Shown in pieces: positions 21,060 through 32,229 of a DNA stretch of 64,000 nt; positions within the stretch are counted from its first letter, which is position 1, and each line of letters opens with the position of its first letter. The stretch covers positions 2,011,978 to 2,075,977 of the forward strand of contig NC_050468.1 in assembly GCF_013373865.1 (NCBI RefSeq). Direction: 5' to 3'. This DNA is from Monomorium pharaonis. Lineage: Eukaryota > Arthropoda > Insecta > Hymenoptera > Formicidae. The notes beneath the pieces are model-generated. The model had not been told where the DNA came from. It saw only the letters and a program-made list of their open reading frames with translations, and ran no database searches. Made by a program: the position numbers and the translations under genes.

Positions 21060-23409
21060 AGGGCCGAATAAAGGGAATGAAGCAAGAGCGAATTGTTAGG
21101 TTAGAGAAAGTAAGAGACAGGAGGAAGAGTAAGATATAAGCAGGGAGGAGGTATGGAGAGAGATAAGAAAGCTGAAAGAGAGGAAAGCAATGGGAATAGA
21201 TGGAGGGAATAGCCGAACAAGGTATGGAAGTACGGGGGAGAGAGGTTGAAGGAATGCGTATGGAGAATTTGTGGGAGGATTTGGAGAGGGGAGGGGTGGC
21301 CGGAAGAGTGGAAAGAGGGAGTAATAGTGCCATTAATCAAAAAAGGAAATGGAGAAAAGGTGATAGATTATAGGAGAGTGACACTTATGCCGACACTATA
21401 TAAAATTTACGTGGCAATTTTAGCAGAAAGATTAAAGGAAAAGGTAGAGGAAAAGAGGCTACTTCCGGAAAGTCAATTCGGGTTTAAAAAGAGGAGAGGG
21501 ACAATGGATGCGGTATATGTACTGAACTATCTAATAAATAGGCAAGTGAGCAAAAAAAGGGAACGTTAGTAGCACTGTTCGTAGATATAAAGGCAGTTTT
21601 TGACTCAGTGGGGAGAGACAATAATAAAGGCCTTGAGGGAGAGAGGGGTAAGGGAGGGCTTAATAGCAAGAATAAGCAAGGTGCTAGCGGAGACAAAGAG
21701 TAAGGATAGAAAAAGAGTTGGGAAAGGGCTTTTGGACAGCAAGAGAGGTGAGGCAGGAATGCCCCCTGAGCCCACTATTATTTAACATGGTGCTGGCGAA
21801 CCTAGAAGAGGAGATGGGAAGCGTGAGATGGGGAAGGGTGGCAGTTAGGAAAAGGTAGAATTTTCTCGCTCTCTTATGCAGACGACATAGTGTTGATAGC
21901 GGAAGGGGAGGATGAGATGAGAAGCATGTTGGAAAGATTGGAAGGCTACATCGATTGGAATTAAACGTGGGAAAGACGAAGATAATAAAGTGTAGGAAGG
22001 GAGGAGGAAGGAGGAGGAAGATGAGGTGGAGATGGAAAGGAAAAGTGATTGAGGAAGTGAGAGAGTTCAGGTATTTAGGATATACAATGCAGGCGAATGG
22101 AGGGCAAGAGGCGCATATAAAGGAAAGGGTGAAAAAAGCGGCGGCGGTGATGGGACAGGTGTGGGGGATTGGGAAAAGAAGATATGGGAAGGACTGGGGC
22201 AGGAGAGTTTGGTTATTTGACAGATTGGTTTGGACGGTGATGGGATATGAGGTTGAAATATGGGGGTGGAAAGAGAGAAAAAAGGTGGAGAGAGTATATG
22301 AAAGATTTTTGAGATGAGTTTTAGGAGTGGAGAGTAGGACACCAGGGTATTTGATTAGGGAGGAACTGAAGAGGGAAAAAATGAAAAGTAAAGCGGGAAG
22401 AAGAGCGTGGGGTTTTGAGAGAAGAGTGACAGAGGGAAAGGGGGGAGAGTTGGTGAGAGAGTGTGTGAAAGAGGTAAAGAAAAGAACGGAAAGAGATCGA
22501 GAGCTGTCCAAGTGGGAGATGGAAAGGAAGGATTACTTTGGAGTAAGAGGAGTAGAGGTAAAAAATGTAGAGATGGGAAGAGAGGAAAGGATGTGGGAGG
22601 AGATTGAGGAGAAGGAAAGAAAGATGTAGAGAAGAGAGGGAGGAAAGGATAAGGAACGGAAGATACAATATATAGTATAGTTGGATTAAGGAAGAGAGTA
22701 TTCCGGAATACCTAAGAATAAGATAGGGGGAGGAGAGATGGAGAAGGATGGCGAGATATAGATTAGATAATGAGGTGCTAGAAAGTAAATATTGGGAGAA
22801 AGAAGAAAAGAGGGTATGTAGGTTGTGTGGAGAGAAGGAGACGTGGGAGCACGTATGGGAGAGATGTAGAGGGTGGAGAGAGGAAGGAGTAGGAAGTTGG
22901 CAGGAGGAATGTAGTAGGATTCTGAAAAGGGTGGGAAAAAGGTAAAGATGGATAAAGGACATAGATGAAGAGAGAGAGAAGTTTAGAGAGGAGGGAGGGG
23001 AGAAGTGGGAATGGAGGAGGGGAGCAGTGTGAGTGAGAGTGAATGGAGAGGAGTGAGAGAAATAAACTAACAGAAAAATTGTAAACGGAAACAAAAGTCC
23101 CTTAGAGCGAAGATAGGCAAAAGCGAGGAGAGAGAGAGGCAGAAGTAGAAAGGTTCGGATAGAGCTTAAGCGTACGTTTGGATGGAAGAGAGGAGAGGTA
23201 TAGAGATAGACGAGACAGGAGAGAGAGAGAGAGGAGTAAAGAGGCGAAGCGTGCGAGATGATGTAAGCGATGCGGATAGAATAAGTAAAACGAAAGTTGA
23301 AAGTTTTTGTAAGGGTTGCGTAAGGATGTAAGAAAAAATTGTAAAGGTTTGGGTACGTTCCTAAAATAAAAAAACGCCATTCAATCCCTCAAGGGAAGAA
23401 TAAAGTGCA
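21060..23409 (+). pseudogene. Purine-rich LINE relic (RT and Cys-His tail)
   Basis: On the plus strand, with frame changes, the order is WREIRKLKERKAMGIDG, WPEEWKEGVIVPLIKKG, LVALFVDIKAVFDSV (palm Asp), RQECPLSPLLFNM, a YADD site near 21875, VGKTKIIKC, FRYLGYTMQ, and a C-terminal CRLCGEKETWEHVWERC finger (about 22820). This is a LINE reverse transcriptase without a visible endonuclease. The longest open pieces are 21246-21569, 21955-22317, 22327-22629 and 22748-22945. The coding strand is strikingly purine-rich. The 3' tail ends near AATAAAGTGCAA at 23409, exactly where the large palindrome begins. Confidence 0.8.
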
Positions 23410-24284
23410 AGAATAATTTTAATAGGGCCAAAGTAATAAAACCAAATTTATAAAAGAAACAGCTATTAATTTTCTTTCTGGTACTACTTCTTTTTCCGCT
23501 GCTCCTACTCTCTCTCTCTCTCTCTCTCTGTTTCCGCTCGGCAGAGCAGAGCGATTTACAAATTTTTAATAATAATAAAACCTCGCAATCCTGATCTCGC
23601 TGGACGTAACAATTGTATTATTTATTCGTTCACGCTTTAATTATTATGACACATTTTATAGACGATATGCGTTGTTTTTATGGATATTCAATCGGTATTA
23701 TTTTCTAAATGGTTAATTATATTTTTGTTTGCTTTATTTTACTCAGGTTTAATTTCATAAATGTTGGTAATTTGTTACGACTAAAGAGGACTATGTATAG
23801 TCGAAACGTTTCGAAATTTGTTTAACAATTTTAACACAGTTGTTTTTACGCTATTAAAACAACTGTGTTAAAATTGTTAAACAAATTTCGAAACGTTTCG
23901 ACTATACATAGTCCTCTTTAGTCGTAACAAATTACCAACATTTATGAAATTAAACCTGAGTAAAATAAAGCAAACAAAAATATAATTAACCATTTAGAAA
24001 ATAATACCGATTGAATATCCATAAAAACAACGCATATCGTCTATAAAATGTGTCATAATAATTAAAGCGTGAACGAATAAATAATACAATTGTTACGTCC
24101 AGCGAGATCAGGATTGCGAGGTTTTATTATTATTAAAAATTTGTAAATCGCTCTGCTCTGCCGAGCGGAAACAGAGAGAGAGAGAGTAGGAGCAGCGGAA
24201 AAAGAAGTAGTACCAGAAAGAAAATTAATAGCTGTTTCTTTTATAAATTTGGTTTTATTACTTTGGCCCTATTAAAATTATTCT
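23410..24284. repeat. Near-perfect 0.87-kb palindrome
   Basis: Arms 23410-23846 and 23856-24284 are reverse complements with a 9-bp spacer (TACGCTATT). The only difference I found is the length of the CT/GA microsatellite. Each arm consists of about 235 bp of flanking DNA plus the first 194-202 bp of the LTR-like element (beginning TGTTACGTCC at 24091; inverted end at 23611). It is therefore an inverted duplication of the 5' end of copy B and its flank. It could be a real hairpin-type rearrangement or a sequencing/assembly fold-back. Confidence 0.9.
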
Positions 24285-24951
24285 GTTTGGGAGGCGAATC
24301 CCAGGGGAGATCGCCTCTAGGCGGGCTATGACTAGGCCGGAAAAGTCGAATGACTCGTTGGACTCCGGTTGCTCGGGGCCGCTATCGCGCGGAGCCGGCT
24401 CGCCGGTCTCCGATGAGTCCCGGGTGGCTCGTGCGACGGACCTACCGAAGGGTCGCTGGATTGTGGCCGGTTAACCTCTCGATCCTTACTTAGCAGGTCG
24501 ACCTTTTTAGTCGCGCCCGTCGCCCGCCCCGACGCGACCTTCCCATCTGTCAAGGGATATGCCATTTCTTTAGTTCTCGTAATTTAAATGATATAATTAA
24601 TAATTAGTTTTTAATATTCTGAATAGTCGGGGCGACGCGTTCGGTTGGTGCTTCACTTATTATACGCTGGTTGCTGGATCGCCTAATGGCGTGGATTGGT
24701 CCAGAAAGGAAGACAAATACCTGCCACCATGAGTGTGGGTGAAGGCGCCTGGTTTGATAGCGGCACCGTTGTCGGTGTCCGTTCCGGTGCTGTCTAAAAT
24801 GGCGGAACGCATATAGCGCGCTGGTAACCCCGCGCCTACGCTAAAGCCTTGCGACTTCGTAGGGACAATTGACGGGGAAGGATGTACGCTTCTCAGCGCG
24901 CACCTTCCCGCACCGTTGGCTTGACTGTCTCCAAAGGGATAGGTGACGACA

Positions 24952-24997
<46 letters not shown>

Positions 24998-26405
24998 AAT
25001 CGGAAGCGCAACCCTCCGAGACCCTGCGAGAGAACGCTGAAACGCGCTAACTCAGCGGGGGGCAGAGGGCAGCCGTGCTCCTCGCGGAACACGCCAATGC
25101 GCTAGATTTCACCACTCGCGATGTCTGAAGGAATGACACAAGAGAAAGGGCGAAGCACCACCGATTAACTCGCGAACGCACTTCTGCGACGCAAAGAAAA
25201 GAAAAGGGAAAAAAAGTGAAAAGAAAAGAGAACTTTGAATTTAGTACCACTGGGTTTTAATAACTTTAAGAAGAAAAGAAAAAAAATAGAGAGAACTCGC
25301 ACCTTTACAAATTGTATTCGGTCGAGTCGATAAATCACCCGCGAACGCACGCTCGTTAGTGTCGCTTTTGTTCTATAAAAAAAAAAGAATAGAGATTAGT
25401 AAATCGAGGGAGAAATTGCCACCTCGAGTCTGTCCGAGTACCGCAAAATATTCTAAGTTCGTGCAGCAAGGCGCGCAAATATTCTAAGTCCGTACGAGAG
25501 AAATTGAAAATATTCTAAGTTCGCGTAGCAAGGCGCGAAAATATTCTAAGTCCGTACGAGAAAAATTGAAAATATTCTAAGTCCGGAAAGTTTATAGAGC
25601 GACTCTTACTTTCGGCGCAAGAGGAGGAGGCAAAATCTCGATTTTCGCACGAAAATCGCGGTTTATATACTCGCAACCGAGGGCGTTCGGGGGTGAAGAG
25701 CGCGGAAAGGAGAGCAATAAATCATCTGATGCCTGTCATTTAATTTAGCGATTAGTTAATTATCATGTTCGATTTCGTGGTCATCAGATGAAGTCTTGTT
25801 CCTCTATTCACTTTTCTAAGTCGCGGGACGCGCAACTATCGCCCGCTTCTTGCAATCGCTCGCATTCCTTAATTGAGTTTTTATGAACAAAGTTGAGGAT
25901 AAGAGTTTCCTGTACCACGGAGGTACAGCGTGCTCCTCCTCGTGTTCGGAACTCGTTTTCTTAATTAATAGATTAATTAAGGGCGTCTGGCCCTTACTGC
26001 TCTACCCCAAATGATCCCGCGCGAGTGTTAATGCACCGGCGCCAGCGGGAGCGTAAGTTTGATTCCCATCCGAGGAGTAATTAATGAATTGGATTAATTA
26101 CTCGATTTGCGCGATTGCTATTGATAGTTCGGGGTTGAAACGGCTCAGGAGAGAGTCGGCTAGGGGGAGGATTACCTTTTTGCATTTTCGCAATATCTAA
26201 TGCGGTTCGTTAAAAATTACCGTTTTTAATTAACGCATGCGTGTCAGTAGAGCGGGCCGCATGCTCGCAGCGCGTGATCGCCCGGGCCCGGCACCGAGAG
26301 CGCGCGAATCCGCTGGCGTTCGGTTACCGTGGCAATGCGTCATCGCAAGCCGCGATCCTTGCCTAAATCGTGACGGCCGACACGAAAAATCGGCCGGACG
26401 TAACA
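24091..26405 (+). mobile_element. Non-coding LTR-like element, copy B (2.3 kb)
   Basis: Starts TGTTACGTCC and ends GGACGTAACA, perfect 10-base inverted ends of the TG...CA type. It is flanked by CAAT at 24087-24090 and 26406-26409, a 4-bp target duplication. It contains a GA tract (about 24957-24992), an array of AAATATTCTAAGT units, and blocks shared with copy A, but no coding region. The termini and duplication fit a solo LTR of unusual length or a non-coding LTR element. No internal domain is visible to decide. Confidence 0.75.
25440..25595 (+). repeat. Tandem repeat of about 62 bp, AAATATTCTAAG core
   Basis: AATATTCTAAGTTCGTGCAG and AATATTCTAAGTCCGTACGA alternate, giving a two-part unit of about 62 bp present roughly 2.5 times. 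Copy A has a degenerate version at 14045-14245. Confidence 0.75.
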
Positions 26406-26943
26406 CAATCAAAAACAGTCAAAAAATATAATCAAAAATCTTGTCGAGAAATCTAAAAGATCAAAACTGATGGGAAACGTGTAATGTATGAACAACATAA
26501 ATCGATATGCGTATTGTAAAAAAAACTATAAACTACCTATGTTAATTTCAAACAATATTAACACCAGCAAATAAAGCTAACAGTTTCTACAAAGCGTTAA
26601 AACGACTCTAATGTTCGATAGTCAGGGCCAGAATGAGCAAACTTATTGTCCGTTAGTCATTTTCGACAAAATGTCAAACAAACAATAATATGAATTGTCG
26701 AGACACTCCGTGTCCTTCTGTAGATTAACTGCATTAATTTGTTCTTTAATATGAATCATTTCTGAAATTAACCTATTTTGATTCAGATTCTAATATCTTA
26801 ACGTTATCGCTATTAAACAAGTGGTTATTTTTTAGCATGTGTTCTGTTATCACGAAGTGTCTCGACAATTCTAATTTAAAATTATTCGCGTGTTCCTTAA
26901 TTCTGGTACTTAAATGTCTTTTCGTCTGTTCTACATACGACGC

Positions 26944-28384
26944 CCCAATGAGCACAATAATGTTTGAAAAATATTTTTTTTAATGTTTGAAAAACATTTT
27001 TAAAAACATTAAAAAAACATTTAAATAATGGGATAAGTCCCCTTTTTCTCATGAAAAAAATGTTTATTTTACATTAAAAAAAATATTCTGTTATTATGTA
27101 ATAAACATTTATTTAACGTTTAAACAAATTGTTTTAAAATATTTACTAAACATTTGCTTAATATTTTAAGAGCAAAAAATTATTTGCACTATTCAATCAT
27201 TTTGATAAATTCAACGTAACCTGACCTGTCCAGCATCGCTTAATTTCTACGATAATTTGGGGAGAAGACTATACATGTTTCAGCCAACCCACAGTCGTAC
27301 CTCTTAGAACATGTTTAATTTATACGCCTGAAAAAACGGTCACCCATCCAAGTATCAACCACTCCCGACGTTGCTTAACTTCGAAGATCGTACGCAACCT
27401 AACACTTTATTTTGATCCATGAGTACTTCGTGTTTATTCATACATATTTGTTATAAATCATTTCAATAGCTTGTCAAAAGGATGAAACATGTATAGTTAA
27501 CTCATATTTTTATAATTAAACATAAAGTTTTACAGTTTTTTACTAATTTTGTACATATGCAAAATAGCTACATGTAGAATAACTTATGAAAAGATTTATT
27601 TTTGCTGTGTTCGTTAAAAAAATGAAAGATAGATGTCATTTCTTATAATTTTTTAATATTGTTAATATGCCATATTGTTTCGATAATATATATTGTCTTA
27701 ATCTCCACTTTCTTTATGTTTCGATGTTTCAATTTGTGTCTCTTAGAGATTTCATTTATACGCTTTTAACACTCTTATTATATAGATTCACTGTTCCTTT
27801 ACACTTTTGATTTATGCTCCATAATTAGTAATGCTTCCTAACCAGGAGTCAAATATTTTTTAAAATATTATTTTAAACTTTTAAAATGTAAAATAATTAC
27901 TACATAAACATTAAATAAATGTTACGTAAATATTATTTTAAACAATTTATTAAAATGTCAAGGTAATATTATAAAAATATTAATTAAATATTATATAAAT
28001 ATTTGTCCTAAATCATTATTTTAAATAATTAATTATTGTAACATAAATATTAAATCATTATTAAATCCACATTTTTTAAAATATTATTTTAAACGATTTT
28101 TTAAATGTAAAATAAAAATTACATAAATATTAAATAAATATTACTTAAATAATTTTCTTACATTATTATTTTTAATAAAAAATTAATAATAAATATTAAA
28201 AAAAACGTTAAATAAACGTTTTATAAATATTTCTTTTATTCATCATTTGAAATAAATTATTAATGTAAAACAAATGTTTAATAAATATTAAATAAATATT
28301 ATTTATACAAACGCTAATAATGTAAAAATAATAAAAAATAAATATTTGTTATAAAAAATAAATAAATATTGTGTGCTTCTTGGG
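26944..28384. mobile_element. AT-rich MITE-like element, CCCAA..AGCACA termini
   Basis: Ends CCCAATGAGCACAATAATG and, inverted, CCCAAGAAGCACACAATAT, flanked by GC (26942-26943, 28385-28386). It lies exactly within the Penelope GIY-YIG core; removing it and one GC restores the codon order seen in the second Penelope copy. The inside is built of variants of AAATATTAAATAAATATTA and TAAAATATTATTTTAAA, plus a 5S-like part in the middle. It shares termini with the elements at 44902-45563 and 54363-55407. Confidence 0.75.
27226..27395 (-). pseudogene. 5S rRNA-like sequences inside a MITE
   Basis: The reverse complement of 27337-27395 aligns base for base with the middle of animal 5S rRNA, including TTAAGCAACGTCGGG and TACTTGGATGGGTGACCG, i.e. 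the A-box and C-box of the internal Pol III promoter. A second, weaker match lies at about 27226-27262 (GAAATTAAGCGATGCTGG) on the same strand. Neither has the 5' and 3' stem of a functional 5S gene. A 5S-derived SINE fragment or captured pseudogene pieces are the likely explanations. Confidence 0.7.
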
Positions 28385-28600
28385 GCGTTACAATTTTTAC
28401 AGCATATTTTGTAGACAATATTATTTCTTATATTTATGTCGGTTATATCCTTCTGCACTTTAATAAACATGTTTAATTTGTCGAAGCAACGAAAGTCAAA
28501 CATGAACAAATTTTTATTAACAAAGGAGGAGGCGATTTAAGATATTTACTTAATATAAGGTAATAAGAAATCTTTTTTCTTTATGTGTTGACTTTCAGTT

Positions 28601-28992
28601 GTAATAACAGACTTAAGAAACATTTCAATAATCAAGTAAAACTCACAGACTCCCAAACTAATCAGGGTACAATTAAAAGTCAACACGTAAAGAAAAAATA
28701 TTTCGTACTACTTTATATTAGGAAAAAGGATATAACCGACATAAATCTAAGGAATAATATTGTCTACAAAATATGCTGTAAAAATTGTAACGCGTCATAT
28801 GTAGAACAGACGAAGACATTTAAGTATCAGAATTAAGGAACACGCGAATAATTTTAAATTAGAATCGTTGAGACACTCCGTGGTAACAGAACACATGCTA
28901 AAAAATAACCACTTGTTTGATTGGGATAACGTTAAGATATTAGATTCTGAATCAAGATACCAAAAAAGGCTAATTTCAGAAATGATTCATAT
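28601..28992 (+). pseudogene. Penelope-like element, GIY-YIG end, copy 2
   Basis: The plus-strand frame carries NNIVYKICCKNCNASYVEQT (about 28755-28815), a shift, then KEHANNFKLE, HSVVTEHMLKNNHLFDWDN and YQKRLISEMIHI before the sequence is cut at 28993 by an LTR. It lies head to head with copy 1. The stretch about 28561-28705 between them is itself an inverted repeat (ATGTGTTGACTTT against AAAGTCAACACGT). Confidence 0.7.
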
Positions 28993-29233
28993 TGTTACGC
29001 GCGCGGAAATAAAAGACACACTCTTTAACACTCAAAGCAGTCGGTTTTATTCCCGAAAGAACAGAAACGTCCGTACAGGCGCGAAATCGAGATTCAACTC
29101 CTTTGTTATTTATTCTCGATCATCCGTCGCTAACGAAATCGACTCGGCAACCGGCCGATCGATAATTCCGAACGGTCCAATAGTAGAACGGTCCAATCTC
29201 GCGCTCGAGAGGTGTACCGGGCGGCGCGCGTAA
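28993..29233 (-). repeat. LTR of a Gypsy relic, inserted into Penelope copy 2
   Basis: The segment starts TGTTACGCGCGCG and ends CGCGCGCGTAACA-like (GGCGCGCGTAACA), a TG...CA pair with 12-base inverted ends. On the minus strand it is preceded by the purine run GAAGAAGGGGGAGCAG (29234-29250), a polypurine tract, so this is the 3' LTR of a minus-strand element. The Penelope frame stops at its edge. Confidence 0.65.
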
Positions 29234-30406
29234 CACTGCTCCCCCTTCTTCATGATTGTCATCCCGACAATCTGGAAGGCAGCTTGCCGCGTTTCTTCAG
29301 AAGGCTTTTTGAGTCCCAGGACGATTTCTTGCCCTCCCCGTGCTGCTGCAACGAGTTACCGGGCCACGTCCTCTCAAACCCACTTCCTTTCCGTAGGACT
29401 TCTTCGGGCTCCTTCCACCGCGAAGCTGGCCAGCCTTCCACGAATGTTCCGCGCCCGTTCCTACACTTCGCCCTCGCACTTCTCTTCTGCTGAGTCTCTT
29501 CTGCGCACTCTTATACGCTTCTTTCTTAATCTTCGGACAAAGGGGAGGTAACTTCCCGTGGACTCCTTACGCCCTGTAAGGGCACCCCTGTCCCCGTCTC
29601 GGCATTTGCCCATAGTCTTACGGGAAACCACAATCGAAAACCGTGAGCGAGTCGGTCTTCTTTAATTTATTTTTTTCCCCTTCTGCTTCCTGCGTTAATT
29701 TTCAACTAGAGCGTTTTCAAATTAACCGCAACAAATTCTGCAAAATTTCACAAAACAAACAACAGCAACTTTCAAAAAAGAATGTATTTCCTCCTTTCCA
29801 AAAAAAGTTAATCCTCTTTCTACTGAAAAAAATTAAGAAGTGCTTTCTATATTCCCAGGACATTCATCCCGAAAATGTCCCACCTCCCCACAGGACCAGC
29901 ATTCTTTTCCTTTTCTAATCTTTTTTTCCGTCTCCTTCCCTACGCTCCTCTCTTTCCATTTTATTTTTCTTTATGCCCGAACGGCAAGCCTCATTCTCGT
30001 CTTCACGCTCCTCTGATTTTCGCGTAACACTACTTTTATTAATAAATTTTAAAGTCCTCGCTCGCTCAATTGCTATTCTAAGCGAGAATATTCCTTTCAC
30101 TTGAAGAGCCCGCTTTACGAAGCCGTCCGACAGAGCGGCCACAAATTGAGCAACCTTGTCGCGCATTTCATGCGTACATTTGGGATAAACTTTTCGGGAT
30201 AGACGTTCAAGATCCGCGTCCAACGCGATCCCCAGAAGCAGTATACGATTAGTAAATTGCAGATAGAAATTTTGCGCCAATTCACTCTCATCGAAACGTA
30301 ACTCCAATTCGGATTTAAGTCCCAAAAACGTTAATTCATCATCTTCCGCGCTCAACCCATCCAAAACTGAACGTATCTTTCCCCGCAAACACGACGTCAG
30401 TGCCAT
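29234..30406 (-). pseudogene. Gypsy gag relic with CCHC knuckle
   Basis: The minus-strand frame 30406-29915 (163 codons) has a Gag-like capsid segment (FLGLKSELELRFDESELAQNF-type region, then DLERLSRKVYPKC and DKVAQFVAALSDGF). In another frame it continues into a zinc knuckle CWSCGEVGHFRDEC at about 29870-29910. No protease or polymerase is recognisable between this and the LTR, so the element is internally deleted. The strand matches the LTR at 28993-29233. The 5' LTR is absent; the sequence beyond 30410 belongs to a hAT relic. Confidence 0.65.
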
Positions 30407-30429
30407 AAAAATCTAAAAAGAAAAAATGA

Positions 30430-32229
30430 ATCAAGTTCAAAAGTACAAGTTAGTAATGATTCTGATTCAAATGATGCGGAATTTTCTATCAAAAAATATA
30501 GAAAAAATTATAAACAATATTTTAAAGCTGTATGGCTTAAAGAATTTAAATGGTTAAAAAATATAAATGCAGATAGTAAACAAGGCTTATTCTATTGCAA
30601 ATTGTGCAGTAAAAGTTTGCAAGGAGGATATGCACATTTAAAACGTCATGAAATTAGTGAAGTACATTAAAAAAATGAAAAAGCACAAAAATTAACAACT
30701 TCTATCAAAATAAGTAATTTTTTAATTAAATAAAACAAATTGTTGGAAAAAGAATCTGAATTGAAAATGATAGCATTTATAGCAGAACACAATTTAGCAA
30801 TAAGTCTAATGGATTATCTTCCTAAATTAATTAATAATATTTGTCCAAATTGCGATAATATAAAAAATATTAAATGTGGTAGGACAAAATCTACTAAAAT
30901 CTTAAAAGAAATTTTTATGAAAGAATACATGCAAGAAATGGTGGAAATATTGAGAAATCTCTCATTTTCCTTTATTATAGATGAAACTACCGATTTGGGG
31001 ACAAAAAAGTTTCTTGTTGTTGTTGTCAGGTATTTTGATGAAGAACAAAATAAAGTACAAGACAAATTTTTACTTTTTATAGAACTTGAGAAATGTACGG
31101 CAGTCTATTAGTACAAAACTTTTGAACTTTTTGAATACAAATAAAATACCGACAAAAAATCTTATTGGCTTGAATGCAGACAACGCTTCAGTAATGATGG
31201 GCCATATAAGTGAGGTGAAAGCTCGACTCAAAGCTGTTATTCCAGATTTTTATGTATTAGAGTGTTCATGTCACTTTTTTCACTTATGTGCTTCTGCAGC
31301 ATGCTTGAAGCTGCCGAGAACAGTTGAACAGTTTGCAAGAGATATATTCAATTATTTCAGTACTAGTAGCAAAAGATATATTAAACTTCAAGAATGTCAA
31401 GTATTTCTTGTCATAAAGCCCAATAAGTTGCTGCACCCAAGTCAAACTCGTTGGCTTTCATTACAAATGGTAGTAGAAAAAATACCACACAATTGGTAAT
31501 CACTTACTTCGTTCTTTCAAGGAGCACTTTTGAAAGATAGGTTGCAATCACCACAAAATATATTAAACGCTCTTTTAAATCCTGTGTATAAATTATATTT
31601 TCTATTTTTAAATTTTATTTTAATAGAAATTTTATTTAAAAAATTATAAATAAGTTGAACTTGGAGTTTCAAAGTGAAAAACCAAAAATTACATCTCTGT
31701 ATGACAATATTTCTAATCTATTGTATAAATTAATTTTAAAATTCTTTATTAGAAACAATTCTAGACTCTGGTTTCAATATACCAGATTTAGATCCATCAA
31801 ATCAAACTTATTTTGTTAATTTATCTTAGTTATATCTAAGAGCTAAAGTTGAAGAGTTTTTGAAAGAAAATTATGAAAATCTTAATAAAGATGACATAAA
31901 AAGTTTTCAATGCAAGTGTAGAGAGTTTTATGTTGAACTCTGTGTTCATATAAAAAAGCGTTTTCCATTTAAAGATGAACTTCTAAAAAATATAACTGTA
32001 TTAAATCCCAATAAATTTATGTCTGAAAATGTTTCAACAATCACACATGTTTTAAATTTTTTTTCTCAGTTAAAAAGTTCATGCAACTTAGAAGACCTTA
32101 ATTTGGAATGGCAAATGTTACAAGATGTTTGAAAATTTAAAATTCTTAAAAGACTTGCAACCTTTTTGGTCATATGGGTTAGTAAGGACAATAATAATTT
32201 TTTATATCCAAGAAAAAAATTAATAAGTC
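30430..32229 (+). pseudogene. hAT-type transposase relic
   Basis: Near 30590-30670 the plus strand encodes a BED-like zinc finger (FYCKLCSKSLQGGYAHLKRH). Then from 30740 comes a frame with LSFSFIIDETTD, typical of hAT-like transposases and their ZMYM/SCAND3-type relatives, and from 31086 LIGLNADNASVMMGH, CSCHFFHLCASAACLKLP and TRWLSL. A further piece lies at 31860-32132. Each segment is broken by stops and shifts, and the C-terminal dimerisation region is weak. No terminal inverted repeats are evident. Confidence 0.7.

Larger units (their letters stand above)
26640..28600 (-). pseudogene. Penelope-like element, GIY-YIG end, copy 1 (split)
   Basis: On the minus strand from about 28600 down, NNIVYKICCKNCNA breaks at 28385 and resumes at 26943 with SYVEQTKRHLSTRIKEHANN, followed by HFVITEHMLKNNHLF and a tail including LISEMIHIKEQINAV. 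This is the GIY-YIG endonuclease domain that ends Penelope-like element proteins: C-x2-C zinc pair, then the SYVGQT-type GIY-YIG core. The upstream RT is not preserved beyond about 28590. The domain is interrupted by a 1.4-kb MITE. Confidence 0.75.

Noticed and set aside
20888..23380. Long minus-strand Ser/Pro/Leu/Phe-rich frames
   Set aside because: They are antisense to the purine-rich LINE relic, whose plus strand carries RT motifs.
27226..27395. Functional 5S rRNA gene
   Set aside because: Only the central region matches, the closing stem is absent and no T-run terminator follows at the right place.
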